7,552 bases of DNA from Omnitrophica bacterium RIFCSPLOWO2_01_FULL_45_10 (GTDB taxonomy: Bacteria > Omnitrophota > Gorgyraeia > 2-01-FULL-45-10). Positions 1 through 6,486 of the stretch are shown here, in pieces; within the stretch, counting starts at the first letter, position 1; each line of letters begins with the position of its first letter. The stretch covers positions 6,528 through 14,079 of the forward strand of contig MHFL01000027.1 in the NCBI GenBank assembly GCA_001804165.1, in the 5' to 3' direction. A program made the translations under genes and the position numbers. The notes beneath the pieces are model-generated. The model was not told the origin of the DNA. It searched no databases and was given only the letters and a program-made list of their open reading frames with translations.

Positions 1-676
1 GAGCCATGAAAGGGCCGTCGCAAGCCGCATGAAGTTGCGTGAGGAAATAGTGCCTGTCTTCGTCCCGCCGGAATTTAAAGTAGTCGAAGATGATTTCGGC
101 CCACGGGGGAATCAGAGTTTGGAAGCGCTATGCGATCTTAAACCCTACTTTGACAGACATACCGGCACTGTCACCGTCGGTAATTCATGTCAGGTTACAG
201 ACGGCGCATGCGCGCTTCTAGTGATGGATGAAGAAAAGGCCCGAAAGATGGGTTATAACCCATTGGGTTACATACGCTCATACGCATATATCGGATTAGA
301 GCCAAGCAAGATGGGTCTTGGGCCCGCATATGCCATACCTATAGTTTTAGCGAAGGCGAGCCTTAAACTGAAGGACATCGATTTAGTAGAGATAAACGAG
401 GCGTTCGCGGTTCAAGCGCTTTGTTGCTTAAGGGCCCTGGCTTCGAAGAAATTCTGCGAGGCAAATTTTTCACTGTCGGAGCCGATAGGCGAGATAGATT
501 TGCAAAAGTTGAATGTTAACGGCGGCGCGATAGCGCTGGGCCATCCTGTAGGGACGTCGGGATCCAGGCTCATCCTGACCTTGCTAAAAGAGATGAAAAG
601 AAGAAATGCAAAGTTAGGACTCGCCTCTTTGTGCGTTGGCGGCGGCCAGGGCGGAGCGATTATTTTGGAAAGATAA
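1..676 (+). CDS. fadI: Acetyl-CoA acyltransferase (3-ketoacyl-CoA thiolase), FadI/HADHB-like, 5' truncated by window edge
   Basis: Catalyses thiolytic cleavage of 3-ketoacyl-CoA to acetyl-CoA and a shortened acyl-CoA, the last step of beta-oxidation. The frame is open from base 2, where it reads SHERAVASRMKLREE, so the ATG at 29 is internal and about half of the gene lies upstream (E. coli FadI is about 436 residues; 224 are visible). Seen, numbered from the ATG at 29: RGNQSLEAL, the GTVTVGNSCQVTDGA segment typical of the C-terminal thiolase domain, NEAF at residues 123-126, the catalytic His in GHPVGTSG (codon 542-544), and the catalytic Cys in CVGGGQG (codon 632-634). The nucleophilic Cys of the N-terminal domain lies outside the window. 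The sequence around GYIRSYAYIG and LGPAYAIP resembles FadI and mitochondrial HADHB rather than short biosynthetic thiolases, yet it has NEAF where I recall HEAF in that subgroup. It pairs with the FadJ-like gene 1 nt downstream, as partners of a trifunctional complex. Class is confident; the FadI symbol is by similarity. Confidence 0.9.
   Translation, partial: SHERAVASRMKLREEIVPVFVPPEFKVVEDDFGPRGNQSLEALCDLKPYFDRHTGTVTVGNSCQVTDGACALLVMDEEKARKMGYNPLGYIRSYAYIGLEPSKMGLGPAYAIPIVLAKASLKLKDIDLVEINEAFAVQALCCLRALASKKFCEANFSLSEPIGEIDLQKLNVNGGAIALGHPVGTSGSRLILTLLKEMKRRNAKLGLASLCVGGGQGGAIILER
248..263. repeat. 16-bp perfect palindrome inside the thiolase gene
   Basis: ATGGGTTATAACCCAT reads the same on both strands. 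It lies in codons for MGYNPL of the thiolase. Such a site could bind a dimeric regulator, but it sits inside a coding region, no second copy was noticed, and no promoter is seen beside it, so chance is the simplest reading. Confidence 0.4.
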
Positions 677-677
677 A

Positions 678-2822
678 ATGTCCTCACTAAATTTAAAGAT
701 AGATAAAGAGATCGCGCAATTAGAATTTGACCAACCTGATTCCAAAGTCAATGTGTTGAACACGCAGACCATGAGGGAATTGGTTAATATTATTTCGGAA
801 CTTAAGGTAAAATCCCAAAGCCGGCAAGTGAAAGCGCTTATCATTACGAGCAAAAAGGATGTCTTTATCGCAGGCGCGGATATAAAAGAGATAGAAGGGA
901 TTACTTCAAAGAATGAAGCGATCGAGAAAGCGCAAATCGGTAAAGAGATTCTCAATAGTCTTCACGATCTTGACATAATAACATTAGCGGCCATAAACGG
1001 CGCATGCCTGGGCGGAGGATTGGAACTGGCGCTTGCCTGTAAATACAGGGTGGCGACCTTCAGCGCTCAAGTGAAACTCGGCCTTCCCGAAGTAAACTTA
1101 GGGATTATCCCGGGTTTTGGCGGGACGCAGCGGCTTCCGCGGCTGATCGGTCTAATGCGCGGCCTTAACATGATACTCGCGGGTCAGATAATATCTGGCA
1201 AGGATGCTTTGAAGATTGGCCTCGTTGATAGATTGTTTCCGGAATCGAGGTTGATGGAAGAAAGTGTCTTGTTTGTCCGGGATATTTTAGACGGCAGGAT
1301 AAAGCCGAAAAGAATAGAAAAGAAACGGCTATTTCAGGCATTTCTCGAAGATACGCCGTTCGGCAGGGCCATACTCTTCAATCAGGCAAAGTCGAATGTT
1401 TTGAAAAGGACTAAAGGGTTTTACCCCGCCCCGCTCAAAGCGATTGAGGTGATCAGGCGCACATATGGTAGAAATATTGCGACGGGATTTCGTATAGAAA
1501 GCGAAATATTTGGCGAATTGGCAGTCACAGAAGTATCGAAAAATCTTATAAAAGTATTCTATCTGAATGAGGAGTTTAAGAAACTGCCTTGGGTTGCCGG
1601 CCAGACAACACCCCGAAAGGTTAATAAGTGCGGCGTCGTCGGCGCAGGTATCATGGGCGGCGGCATAGCGCAGCTCATAGCATATAACGATATACCCGTT
1701 AGGTTAAAGGATATAAATTACGACGCGCTCAAAAAGGCCCTGAATACCGCAAGCGGCCTTTTCGAATCCGCTGTAGAGAAGAAACGGCTCAAAAGTTCCG
1801 ATGCCGAACGAAAGATATGTTTAATCTCGCCGACCATTACTTATAAAGGTTTTGGAAATGCCGATATCATCATTGAGGCGGTAGCCGAAGATATTAATAT
1901 CAAACGAAGAGTTTTTAAAGAGTTGGAAGAGATGTCCTCACCCAACGCCGTATTCGCCTCAAATACGTCATCCCTCCCCATAATGGAGATGGCGGAAACA
2001 TTGCGCTCTCCTGAAAGGGTTATTGGACTGCATTTTTTTAATCCCGTTCATAAGATGCCATTGGTCGAGATAATAAAGTCGCAAAAGACAAGCGGCGAGA
2101 CAATAGTCAAAACCATTGCGTTCGCGAGAAGTATAGGAAAACTCGTTATCGTAGTTAAGGATGTTCCGGGCTTTCTGATAAATAGGATACTATTCGCTTA
2201 CTTAAACGAAGCCGGGTTTTTGATTGAGGGAGGTATGAGGTACGAACGCGTAGATGATATAGCGAGAACGTTCGGTATGCCCATGGGGCCCGTTGAACTC
2301 ATGGACGAAGTAGGAATAGATGTGGGATATAAGGTAGCGAAGATTTTGGAATCGAGATATGGCAGGAGGATGCAAACCTCTAGTCTTTTGGAAAAAGCCG
2401 GCCATGCAGGATTATTAGGGAAGAAGGCGAAGAAGGGTTTTTATATTCATAGAGGAAAGAAGAAAATACCCAACCCCGACATTTATAAATTGATAGAATC
2501 CCGTCATTATAAAACCATGTCCGACGAGATTGCGCTTAAAAGGATGCTCTATTCCATGATAAATGAGGCGGCGAGGTGTCTTGAAGAAGGTGTCGCCGAT
2601 AGGCCCCATACGATAGATATAGGAATGATTATGGGGACCGGATTTCCGCCTTTCCGCGCCGGGTTATTGAGATACGCGGATACCATAGGTTCAAAGGATA
2701 TAGTGAAGGATCTTAAAAATTTTGAGCAAGAATCGGGCCACGAAAGGTTCAGGCCGTGCGATTATTTGCTGAAAATGGTAGAGAGAAATGAGGGATTTTA
2801 TAATCAGGAGGTTGCGCAATGA
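678..2822 (+). CDS. fadJ: Bifunctional enoyl-CoA hydratase / 3-hydroxyacyl-CoA dehydrogenase, FadJ/HADHA-like
   Basis: Alpha subunit of a fatty-acid oxidation complex: it hydrates trans-2-enoyl-CoA, then oxidises the 3-hydroxyacyl-CoA with NAD+. At 714 residues it matches E. coli FadJ in length. Residues about 1-190 are the crotonase domain: FIAGADIKEIE forms the oxyanion region, and the two catalytic glutamates are E116 (GGGLE) and E138 (GLPEV). Their 22-residue spacing is that of FadJ/HADHA rather than the 20 of FadB. The dehydrogenase begins near residue 315 with the Rossmann GxGxxG motif (G322, G324, G327) in GVVGAGIMGGG. Its catalytic residues are H452 (LHFFNPVH), E464 and N502 (GFLINR). 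The C-terminal helical domains follow, with FGMPMGPVELMDEVGID and GFPPFRAGLLRYAD. ATG 678 is chosen over the in-frame TTG at 636 because it is 1 nt after the thiolase stop, has GGAAAG at 667-672, and gives the usual N-terminus. The stop overlaps the next start. All recognised catalytic residues are present. Confidence 0.95.
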   Translation: MSSLNLKIDKEIAQLEFDQPDSKVNVLNTQTMRELVNIISELKVKSQSRQVKALIITSKKDVFIAGADIKEIEGITSKNEAIEKAQIGKEILNSLHDLDIITLAAINGACLGGGLELALACKYRVATFSAQVKLGLPEVNLGIIPGFGGTQRLPRLIGLMRGLNMILAGQIISGKDALKIGLVDRLFPESRLMEESVLFVRDILDGRIKPKRIEKKRLFQAFLEDTPFGRAILFNQAKSNVLKRTKGFYPAPLKAIEVIRRTYGRNIATGFRIESEIFGELAVTEVSKNLIKVFYLNEEFKKLPWVAGQTTPRKVNKCGVVGAGIMGGGIAQLIAYNDIPVRLKDINYDALKKALNTASGLFESAVEKKRLKSSDAERKICLISPTITYKGFGNADIIIEAVAEDINIKRRVFKELEEMSSPNAVFASNTSSLPIMEMAETLRSPERVIGLHFFNPVHKMPLVEIIKSQKTSGETIVKTIAFARSIGKLVIVVKDVPGFLINRILFAYLNEAGFLIEGGMRYERVDDIARTFGMPMGPVELMDEVGIDVGYKVAKILESRYGRRMQTSSLLEKAGHAGLLGKKAKKGFYIHRGKKKIPNPDIYKLIESRHYKTMSDEIALKRMLYSMINEAARCLEEGVADRPHTIDIGMIMGTGFPPFRAGLLRYADTIGSKDIVKDLKNFEQESGHERFRPCDYLLKMVERNEGFYNQEVAQ
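2806..2811 (+). promoter_or_regulatory. Strong Shine-Dalgarno for the acyl-CoA dehydrogenase gene
   Basis: A perfect AGGAGG lies 7 nt before the ATG at 2819, inside the last codons of the fadJ-like gene. With the ATGA stop/start overlap at 2819-2822 it fixes the dehydrogenase start and points to coupled translation. It is the best ribosome-binding site in the window; the other genes have weaker sites, such as GGAAAG before 678 and GAGAG before 4707. Confidence 0.85.
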
Positions 2823-4687
2823 CCCTTTTCGATAAGCGGATGGCGCGAGAGAAGAGAGAGTCACTGGAATTAGCGGAAGACTCACGGCAGACACAGTGGA
2901 CCGAGTCGAGTTTCGCGGCGAGACTTTTTCAAGGCGCTTTGGACTGGGATCTGATTCATCCTTTTCCTGAACAGACTAAAGAGGAAAAAGAGGCGGGGGA
3001 TGAATTCTTAAAAAGGGTGGAGGAATTTTTAATCGCGCATTTAGATCCTGACGATGTCGATATTACCCGTGAGATTCCTAAGGAGGTCGTCAGGGGATTG
3101 TTCGAACTCGGCGCTTTCTCGGTCAAGATACCAAAAGAATACGGCGGCTTGGGGTTCAGTCAGGTGAATTTTTCCCGACTCGGGCACCTCGTTGGAAGTT
3201 ACTGCGGTTCGACAGCGGCGCTCCTCTCCGCCCATCAGAGCATAGGGGTGCCTCAACCGCTTATACTTTTCGGAACCGAAGAGCAGAAGAAGGAGTTTCT
3301 ACCAAGATTTCGACAAGGGGCAATCTCAGGCTTCGCCCTCACTGAGCCGGGCGCGGGCTCGGATCCCAGATTAATAAAGACGACGGCGGCGCCTATCGAC
3401 GATGGGAAATTCTATTTATTAAACGGGGAAAAATTATGGTGCACCAACGGAAATATCGCGGATGTCCTTGTTGTCATGGCCCAGACCCCTCCAAAGATCG
3501 TGGGAGGGAAAGAGAAAAAACAGATAACCGCCTTCATCGTCGAGACAAAGACGCCGGGATTCGAGGTCGCCTATCGCTGTAAGTTTATGGGCCTGAATGC
3601 TATTCAGAATGGAATAATTAGATTTAAAGATGTAAAAGTACCGCGTGAGAATATTATTCTGGGAGAAGGCGAAGGGTTAAAATTGGCGTTCATAACCCTC
3701 AACACGGGACGGCTGACGCTGCCTGCCATCGTAACAGGCACGAGCAAGTGGTGCTTATACGCGGCACGGAAGTGGGCAAAAGAGCGAAAACAGTGGGGTG
3801 CGCCTATTGGCGAACATGAGGCAATAGCGTCAAAGATTTCAAATATGGCCGCTGTCATATTCGCGATGGACGCGATGACTTGGCTCGTCTCTCATATGGC
3901 TGATGACGAAAGGTTTGATATTAGACTTGAGGCGGCGATGTCGAAACTCTTCTCGACCGAGAAGAGTTGGGAAGTCTTAAACGACGCGGTTCAGATAAGA
4001 GGCGGACGGGGCTATGAGACAGGGCCGTCATTAAAGGGCCGAGGCGAATGGGGCTTTTCTTTAGAGAGGGCAATGCGTGATTCGCGTATCAATACCATAT
4101 TGGAAGGCTCAAGCGAAATTCTTCATCTCTTCATCGCCAGAGAGGCGCTCGACTTTCATTTGAATAAGATGAAGAATCTGTTGGACCCGAAGGTCCCAAT
4201 TGCGCAAAAGTTAAAAATAGGATTAGCCGCGGCCATCGGTTATGCATTTTGGTATCCCAAGTTGTGGGCCCCATCTTTTTTTGGAGGAGGGGCCGATATC
4301 GTCAAGCCGCTTAAAAAACACTTGCGCTTCGCGAGGCGCTCTTCTCGCCGCCTCGCGAGAACCATGTTTCATAAGATGGCCTTTTACCAACAGAAACTCG
4401 TCGCGAAACAGAATATGCTGAACCGCTTCGTCGACATCGGGTTGGATATATTCGCGATTGTCTCAGCATTGTCATACGCGGATACCCTGCTTAAGAAAGG
4501 CGAGAGAAAAGAGGAAGCGATAGAATTGGCGCGACTATTCTCGAGCCAGGCCGAGAGCCGGATAAACAGGAATTTCAAAGAAATTTCCTCCAACCGTGAT
4601 AGATTATCCAACTCTATCGCAAAAGAGATACTTGACGGTGGAGTTGAATGGCTTGAAAATGATATAATTAAAGAAGAATATATTTAA
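2819..4687 (+). CDS. Large acyl-CoA dehydrogenase (FadE/VLCAD-like) with N- and C-terminal extensions
   Basis: FAD enzyme that makes the trans-2 double bond in acyl-CoA, the first step of beta-oxidation, normally passing electrons to electron-transfer flavoprotein. It has 622 residues against about 380 for classic short/medium-chain enzymes. Residues about 1-60 are a charged N-terminal extension. The core runs to about 440: LTEPGAGSD (174-182), WCTNG (207-211, flavin-contact region), ERKQWGAPIGEHEA, QIRGGRGY (392-399), ERAMRDSRI, and ILEGSSEI with E429 at the place of the catalytic base. Between GGRGY and ERAMRD there are about 9 residues more than in MCAD or VLCAD. The C-terminal part of about 175 residues has a hydrophobic/aromatic stretch (467-488), a basic patch (504-514) and helix-like sequence. 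The size and C-terminal domain recall VLCAD/ACAD9 and, from memory, large actinobacterial acyl-CoA dehydrogenases with a similar HLRF...SRKLAR segment. Membrane association and long-chain preference are inference. ATG 2819 is set by AGGAGG. Confidence 0.92.
   Translation: MTLFDKRMAREKRESLELAEDSRQTQWTESSFAARLFQGALDWDLIHPFPEQTKEEKEAGDEFLKRVEEFLIAHLDPDDVDITREIPKEVVRGLFELGAFSVKIPKEYGGLGFSQVNFSRLGHLVGSYCGSTAALLSAHQSIGVPQPLILFGTEEQKKEFLPRFRQGAISGFALTEPGAGSDPRLIKTTAAPIDDGKFYLLNGEKLWCTNGNIADVLVVMAQTPPKIVGGKEKKQITAFIVETKTPGFEVAYRCKFMGLNAIQNGIIRFKDVKVPRENIILGEGEGLKLAFITLNTGRLTLPAIVTGTSKWCLYAARKWAKERKQWGAPIGEHEAIASKISNMAAVIFAMDAMTWLVSHMADDERFDIRLEAAMSKLFSTEKSWEVLNDAVQIRGGRGYETGPSLKGRGEWGFSLERAMRDSRINTILEGSSEILHLFIAREALDFHLNKMKNLLDPKVPIAQKLKIGLAAAIGYAFWYPKLWAPSFFGGGADIVKPLKKHLRFARRSSRRLARTMFHKMAFYQQKLVAKQNMLNRFVDIGLDIFAIVSALSYADTLLKKGERKEEAIELARLFSSQAESRINRNFKEISSNRDRLSNSIAKEILDGGVEWLENDIIKEEYI
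4329..4358 (+). repeat. Perfect 10-bp inverted repeat (hairpin) inside the dehydrogenase gene
   Basis: The arms are TCGCGAGGCG (4329-4338) and CGCCTCGCGA (4349-4358), separated by a 10-nt loop. The stem is GC-rich and would be stable in RNA. No U-run follows and it lies about 330 nt before the stop, so it is not a normal terminator. It encodes the near-palindromic basic peptide ARRSSRRLAR (505-514), which partly explains the symmetry. Confidence 0.7.
4660..4668 (+). promoter_or_regulatory. Candidate extended -10 promoter for the pilus/secretion ATPase gene
   Basis: TGATATAAT matches the TGnTATAAT extended -10 consensus of the housekeeping sigma factor exactly. It sits in the final codons of the dehydrogenase gene, 38 nt before the ATG at 4707. 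A start site about 7 nt beyond it would give a leader of roughly 30 nt containing the GAGAG ribosome-binding sequence (4700-4704). No good -35 box is seen at 16-18 nt spacing (TTGACG at 4632-4637 is 25 nt away), but extended -10 promoters can act without one. The local AT-richness makes chance possible. Confidence 0.5.
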
Positions 4688-4706
4688 ACTATAAAACGAG
4701 AGAGTT

Positions 4707-6422
4707 ATGCCGCTCAATGAATTTGAACTCATAGGACAAATGCTGGTTCAGAAAGGGCTCATCAAAGTCGAGGCGCTTGAACGAGCGCTCTTAGAGCAGG
4801 AAAGGACAAAGGGCCTATTGGGAGAGACCCTGATACGTCTCGGTTTAATCAGTGAAGAAGAGTTCTATAAAACGTTATCGGAACAGATAGGAGTGGAATA
4901 TATAAGGTTAAAGGATATCCAGATACCTTCAGCGGTAATCGATCAGATACCGGCTAAATTTGCCTGCCACTATAACCTGGTCCCCATTAAATATATAGAC
5001 GAAACGCTCACAATAGCGATGACTAACCCATTGGACATTCATACGCTGGATGATATAAAGTTGTTGCTCAATAAAGATATAAAAACTGTTCTGGCGAGCG
5101 CAAGAGACGTAGCGGAAGCGATAAAGAAATATTACGGCGTGGGCGCCGAAACCATGGAAAAGATTTCGCCGGAGGCCTCGCAGGGCCGGTTCATAAGCAT
5201 TCAGTCTCAGGAGACACAGGACCTGATAGAATCCGCAGAGGATGCGTCGATAATAAAATTCGTAAATCAGATATTGCTCGAGGCGTACAGGGACCGGGCG
5301 ACGGACATTCACCTTGAGCCTTACGAGGATGAACTCAGGGTAAGGTATAGGATAGACGGTATCCTCTATGACACGAAGGTGCCGCCGACGATCAAGGGAT
5401 TTCAGGACGCGATAACGTCTCGAATCAAGATAATGGCGAACCTGAACATAGCGGAACGACGGCTTCCGCAGGACGGGAGGATAAGGATAAAGATAGGGGA
5501 TGACGAGGTCGACCTGAGGGTCTCCATGCTTCCGACCCCTTTCGGCGAGAGTATCGTTATAAGACTCCTCTCCACAAAAATACTATTCGGTTTGGGGAAT
5601 CTGGGTTTTTCAAAGAAAGATTTGGAGATATTCGAGCATATCATAAAAAAGCCCCACGGCATAATTTTCGTCACGGGCCCTACGGGAAGCGGAAAGACGA
5701 CCACATTATACGCGGCCTTGAACAGGATAAACGATAAGGAAAAGAAAATACTCACGATAGAGGATCCCATTGAATATCAGTTGAAGGGCGTGGCGCAGAT
5801 ACAGGTCCAGCCCAAGATAAATTTGACTTTCGCGAACGCGCTTCGGTCCATGCTGAGACACGACCCCGATGTAATGATGGTCGGCGAGGTGAGGGATTAC
5901 GAGACAGCCGAGATAGCGATAAGGGTCGCGTTGACCGGACATCTCGTATTCTCGACCCTGCACACAAATGACGCCGCCGGGGCAGTGACACGGCTCATAG
6001 ACATGGGCGTAGAGCCGTTTCTCGTCGCGTCATCCGTGGAGTGCTTCATAGCGCAGCGGCTCGTGAGGGTGATATGCGATAATTGTAAAACTGAAATGAA
6101 GGCGAACAGGGAAATAATCAAGGAATTGGGCGTATCAAATATTGAGCCAAAAAAGATAAAGATGTTTGAAGGCAAAGGATGCGAAGATTGCAGGTTCACG
6201 GGCTATAAAGGAAGGACCGCCATATACGAGATACTCGTAGTGAGCGAGCCGATTCGGGAACTTATACTTAAAAAGTCCTCATCCGACCAGATAAAGAGAA
6301 AGGCCCTCAGTCTCGGCATGAGGACGCTTCGGCAGGACGGCTGGGAGAAGATACGATCAGGAATAACTACGCCGAGCGAGGTCATAAGAGTAACTCAAGC
6401 CGAGGAATTGGCGGAAGAATAA
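4707..6422 (+). CDS. GspE/PilB-type secretion and pilus assembly ATPase with MshEN-like N-terminus
   Basis: Cytoplasmic hexameric ATPase that powers type IV pilus extension or type II secretion pseudopilus assembly at the inner membrane. At 571 residues it has the full family length. Residues 8-60 hold two 24-residue motifs separated by 5 residues, the pattern of the c-di-GMP-binding MshEN domain; the N-terminal region continues to about 150. The ATPase core has the Walker A motif GPTGSGKT (324-331, K330), the Asp box TIEDPIEY (E352, D353), the Walker B region DPDVMMVGEVRD (386-397, E394), and the His box LTGHLVFSTLHTND (H412, H419). A zinc tetracysteine follows: C457, C460, C492, C495. All motifs look intact, so it should be active. 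Tetracysteine and MshEN favour PilB/GspE over the retraction ATPase PilT. A GspF/PilC gene follows after 64 nt with no pilT between, so PilB and GspE cannot be separated. The start has GAGAG upstream and lies 19 nt after the dehydrogenase stop. Confidence 0.95.
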   Translation: MPLNEFELIGQMLVQKGLIKVEALERALLEQERTKGLLGETLIRLGLISEEEFYKTLSEQIGVEYIRLKDIQIPSAVIDQIPAKFACHYNLVPIKYIDETLTIAMTNPLDIHTLDDIKLLLNKDIKTVLASARDVAEAIKKYYGVGAETMEKISPEASQGRFISIQSQETQDLIESAEDASIIKFVNQILLEAYRDRATDIHLEPYEDELRVRYRIDGILYDTKVPPTIKGFQDAITSRIKIMANLNIAERRLPQDGRIRIKIGDDEVDLRVSMLPTPFGESIVIRLLSTKILFGLGNLGFSKKDLEIFEHIIKKPHGIIFVTGPTGSGKTTTLYAALNRINDKEKKILTIEDPIEYQLKGVAQIQVQPKINLTFANALRSMLRHDPDVMMVGEVRDYETAEIAIRVALTGHLVFSTLHTNDAAGAVTRLIDMGVEPFLVASSVECFIAQRLVRVICDNCKTEMKANREIIKELGVSNIEPKKIKMFEGKGCEDCRFTGYKGRTAIYEILVVSEPIRELILKKSSSDQIKRKALSLGMRTLRQDGWEKIRSGITTPSEVIRVTQAEELAEE

Positions 6423-6486
6423 CAGATTAGATACGAGAAATATTCTGACGACGGGAGTTTTTCTAACATAGAAGAATGATTTATTT

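Noticed and set aside
636..677. TTG at 636 as the start of the fadJ-like gene
   Set aside because: It would overlap the thiolase active-site region and add 14 residues unlike the family; ATG 678 gives the standard N-terminus and follows the thiolase stop by 1 nt.
2799..2804. TATAAT as a promoter for the acyl-CoA dehydrogenase gene
   Set aside because: No TG extension or suitably spaced -35 box is present, and the start site would fall at the ribosome-binding site.
3720..3740. TGCCTG/CAGGCA inverted repeat
   Set aside because: Only a 6-bp stem within coding sequence with no U-run; expected by chance.
4929..5312. Minus-strand open frames opposite the five genes
   Set aside because: All lie opposite strongly conserved plus-strand proteins, have no recognisable motifs, and show no separate ribosome-binding sites; they are shadows.
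5479..5496. Short tandem repeat of AGGATA-like units
   Set aside because: It encodes the conserved RIRIKI segment of GspE/PilB ATPases; repetition follows from the protein and codon preference.
6423..6486. Terminator, promoter or small gene between the ATPase and GspF-like genes
   Set aside because: No hairpin with a U-run and no good promoter boxes. The ATG at 6476 opens only about 23 codons overlapping the real gene and has no usable ribosome-binding site.
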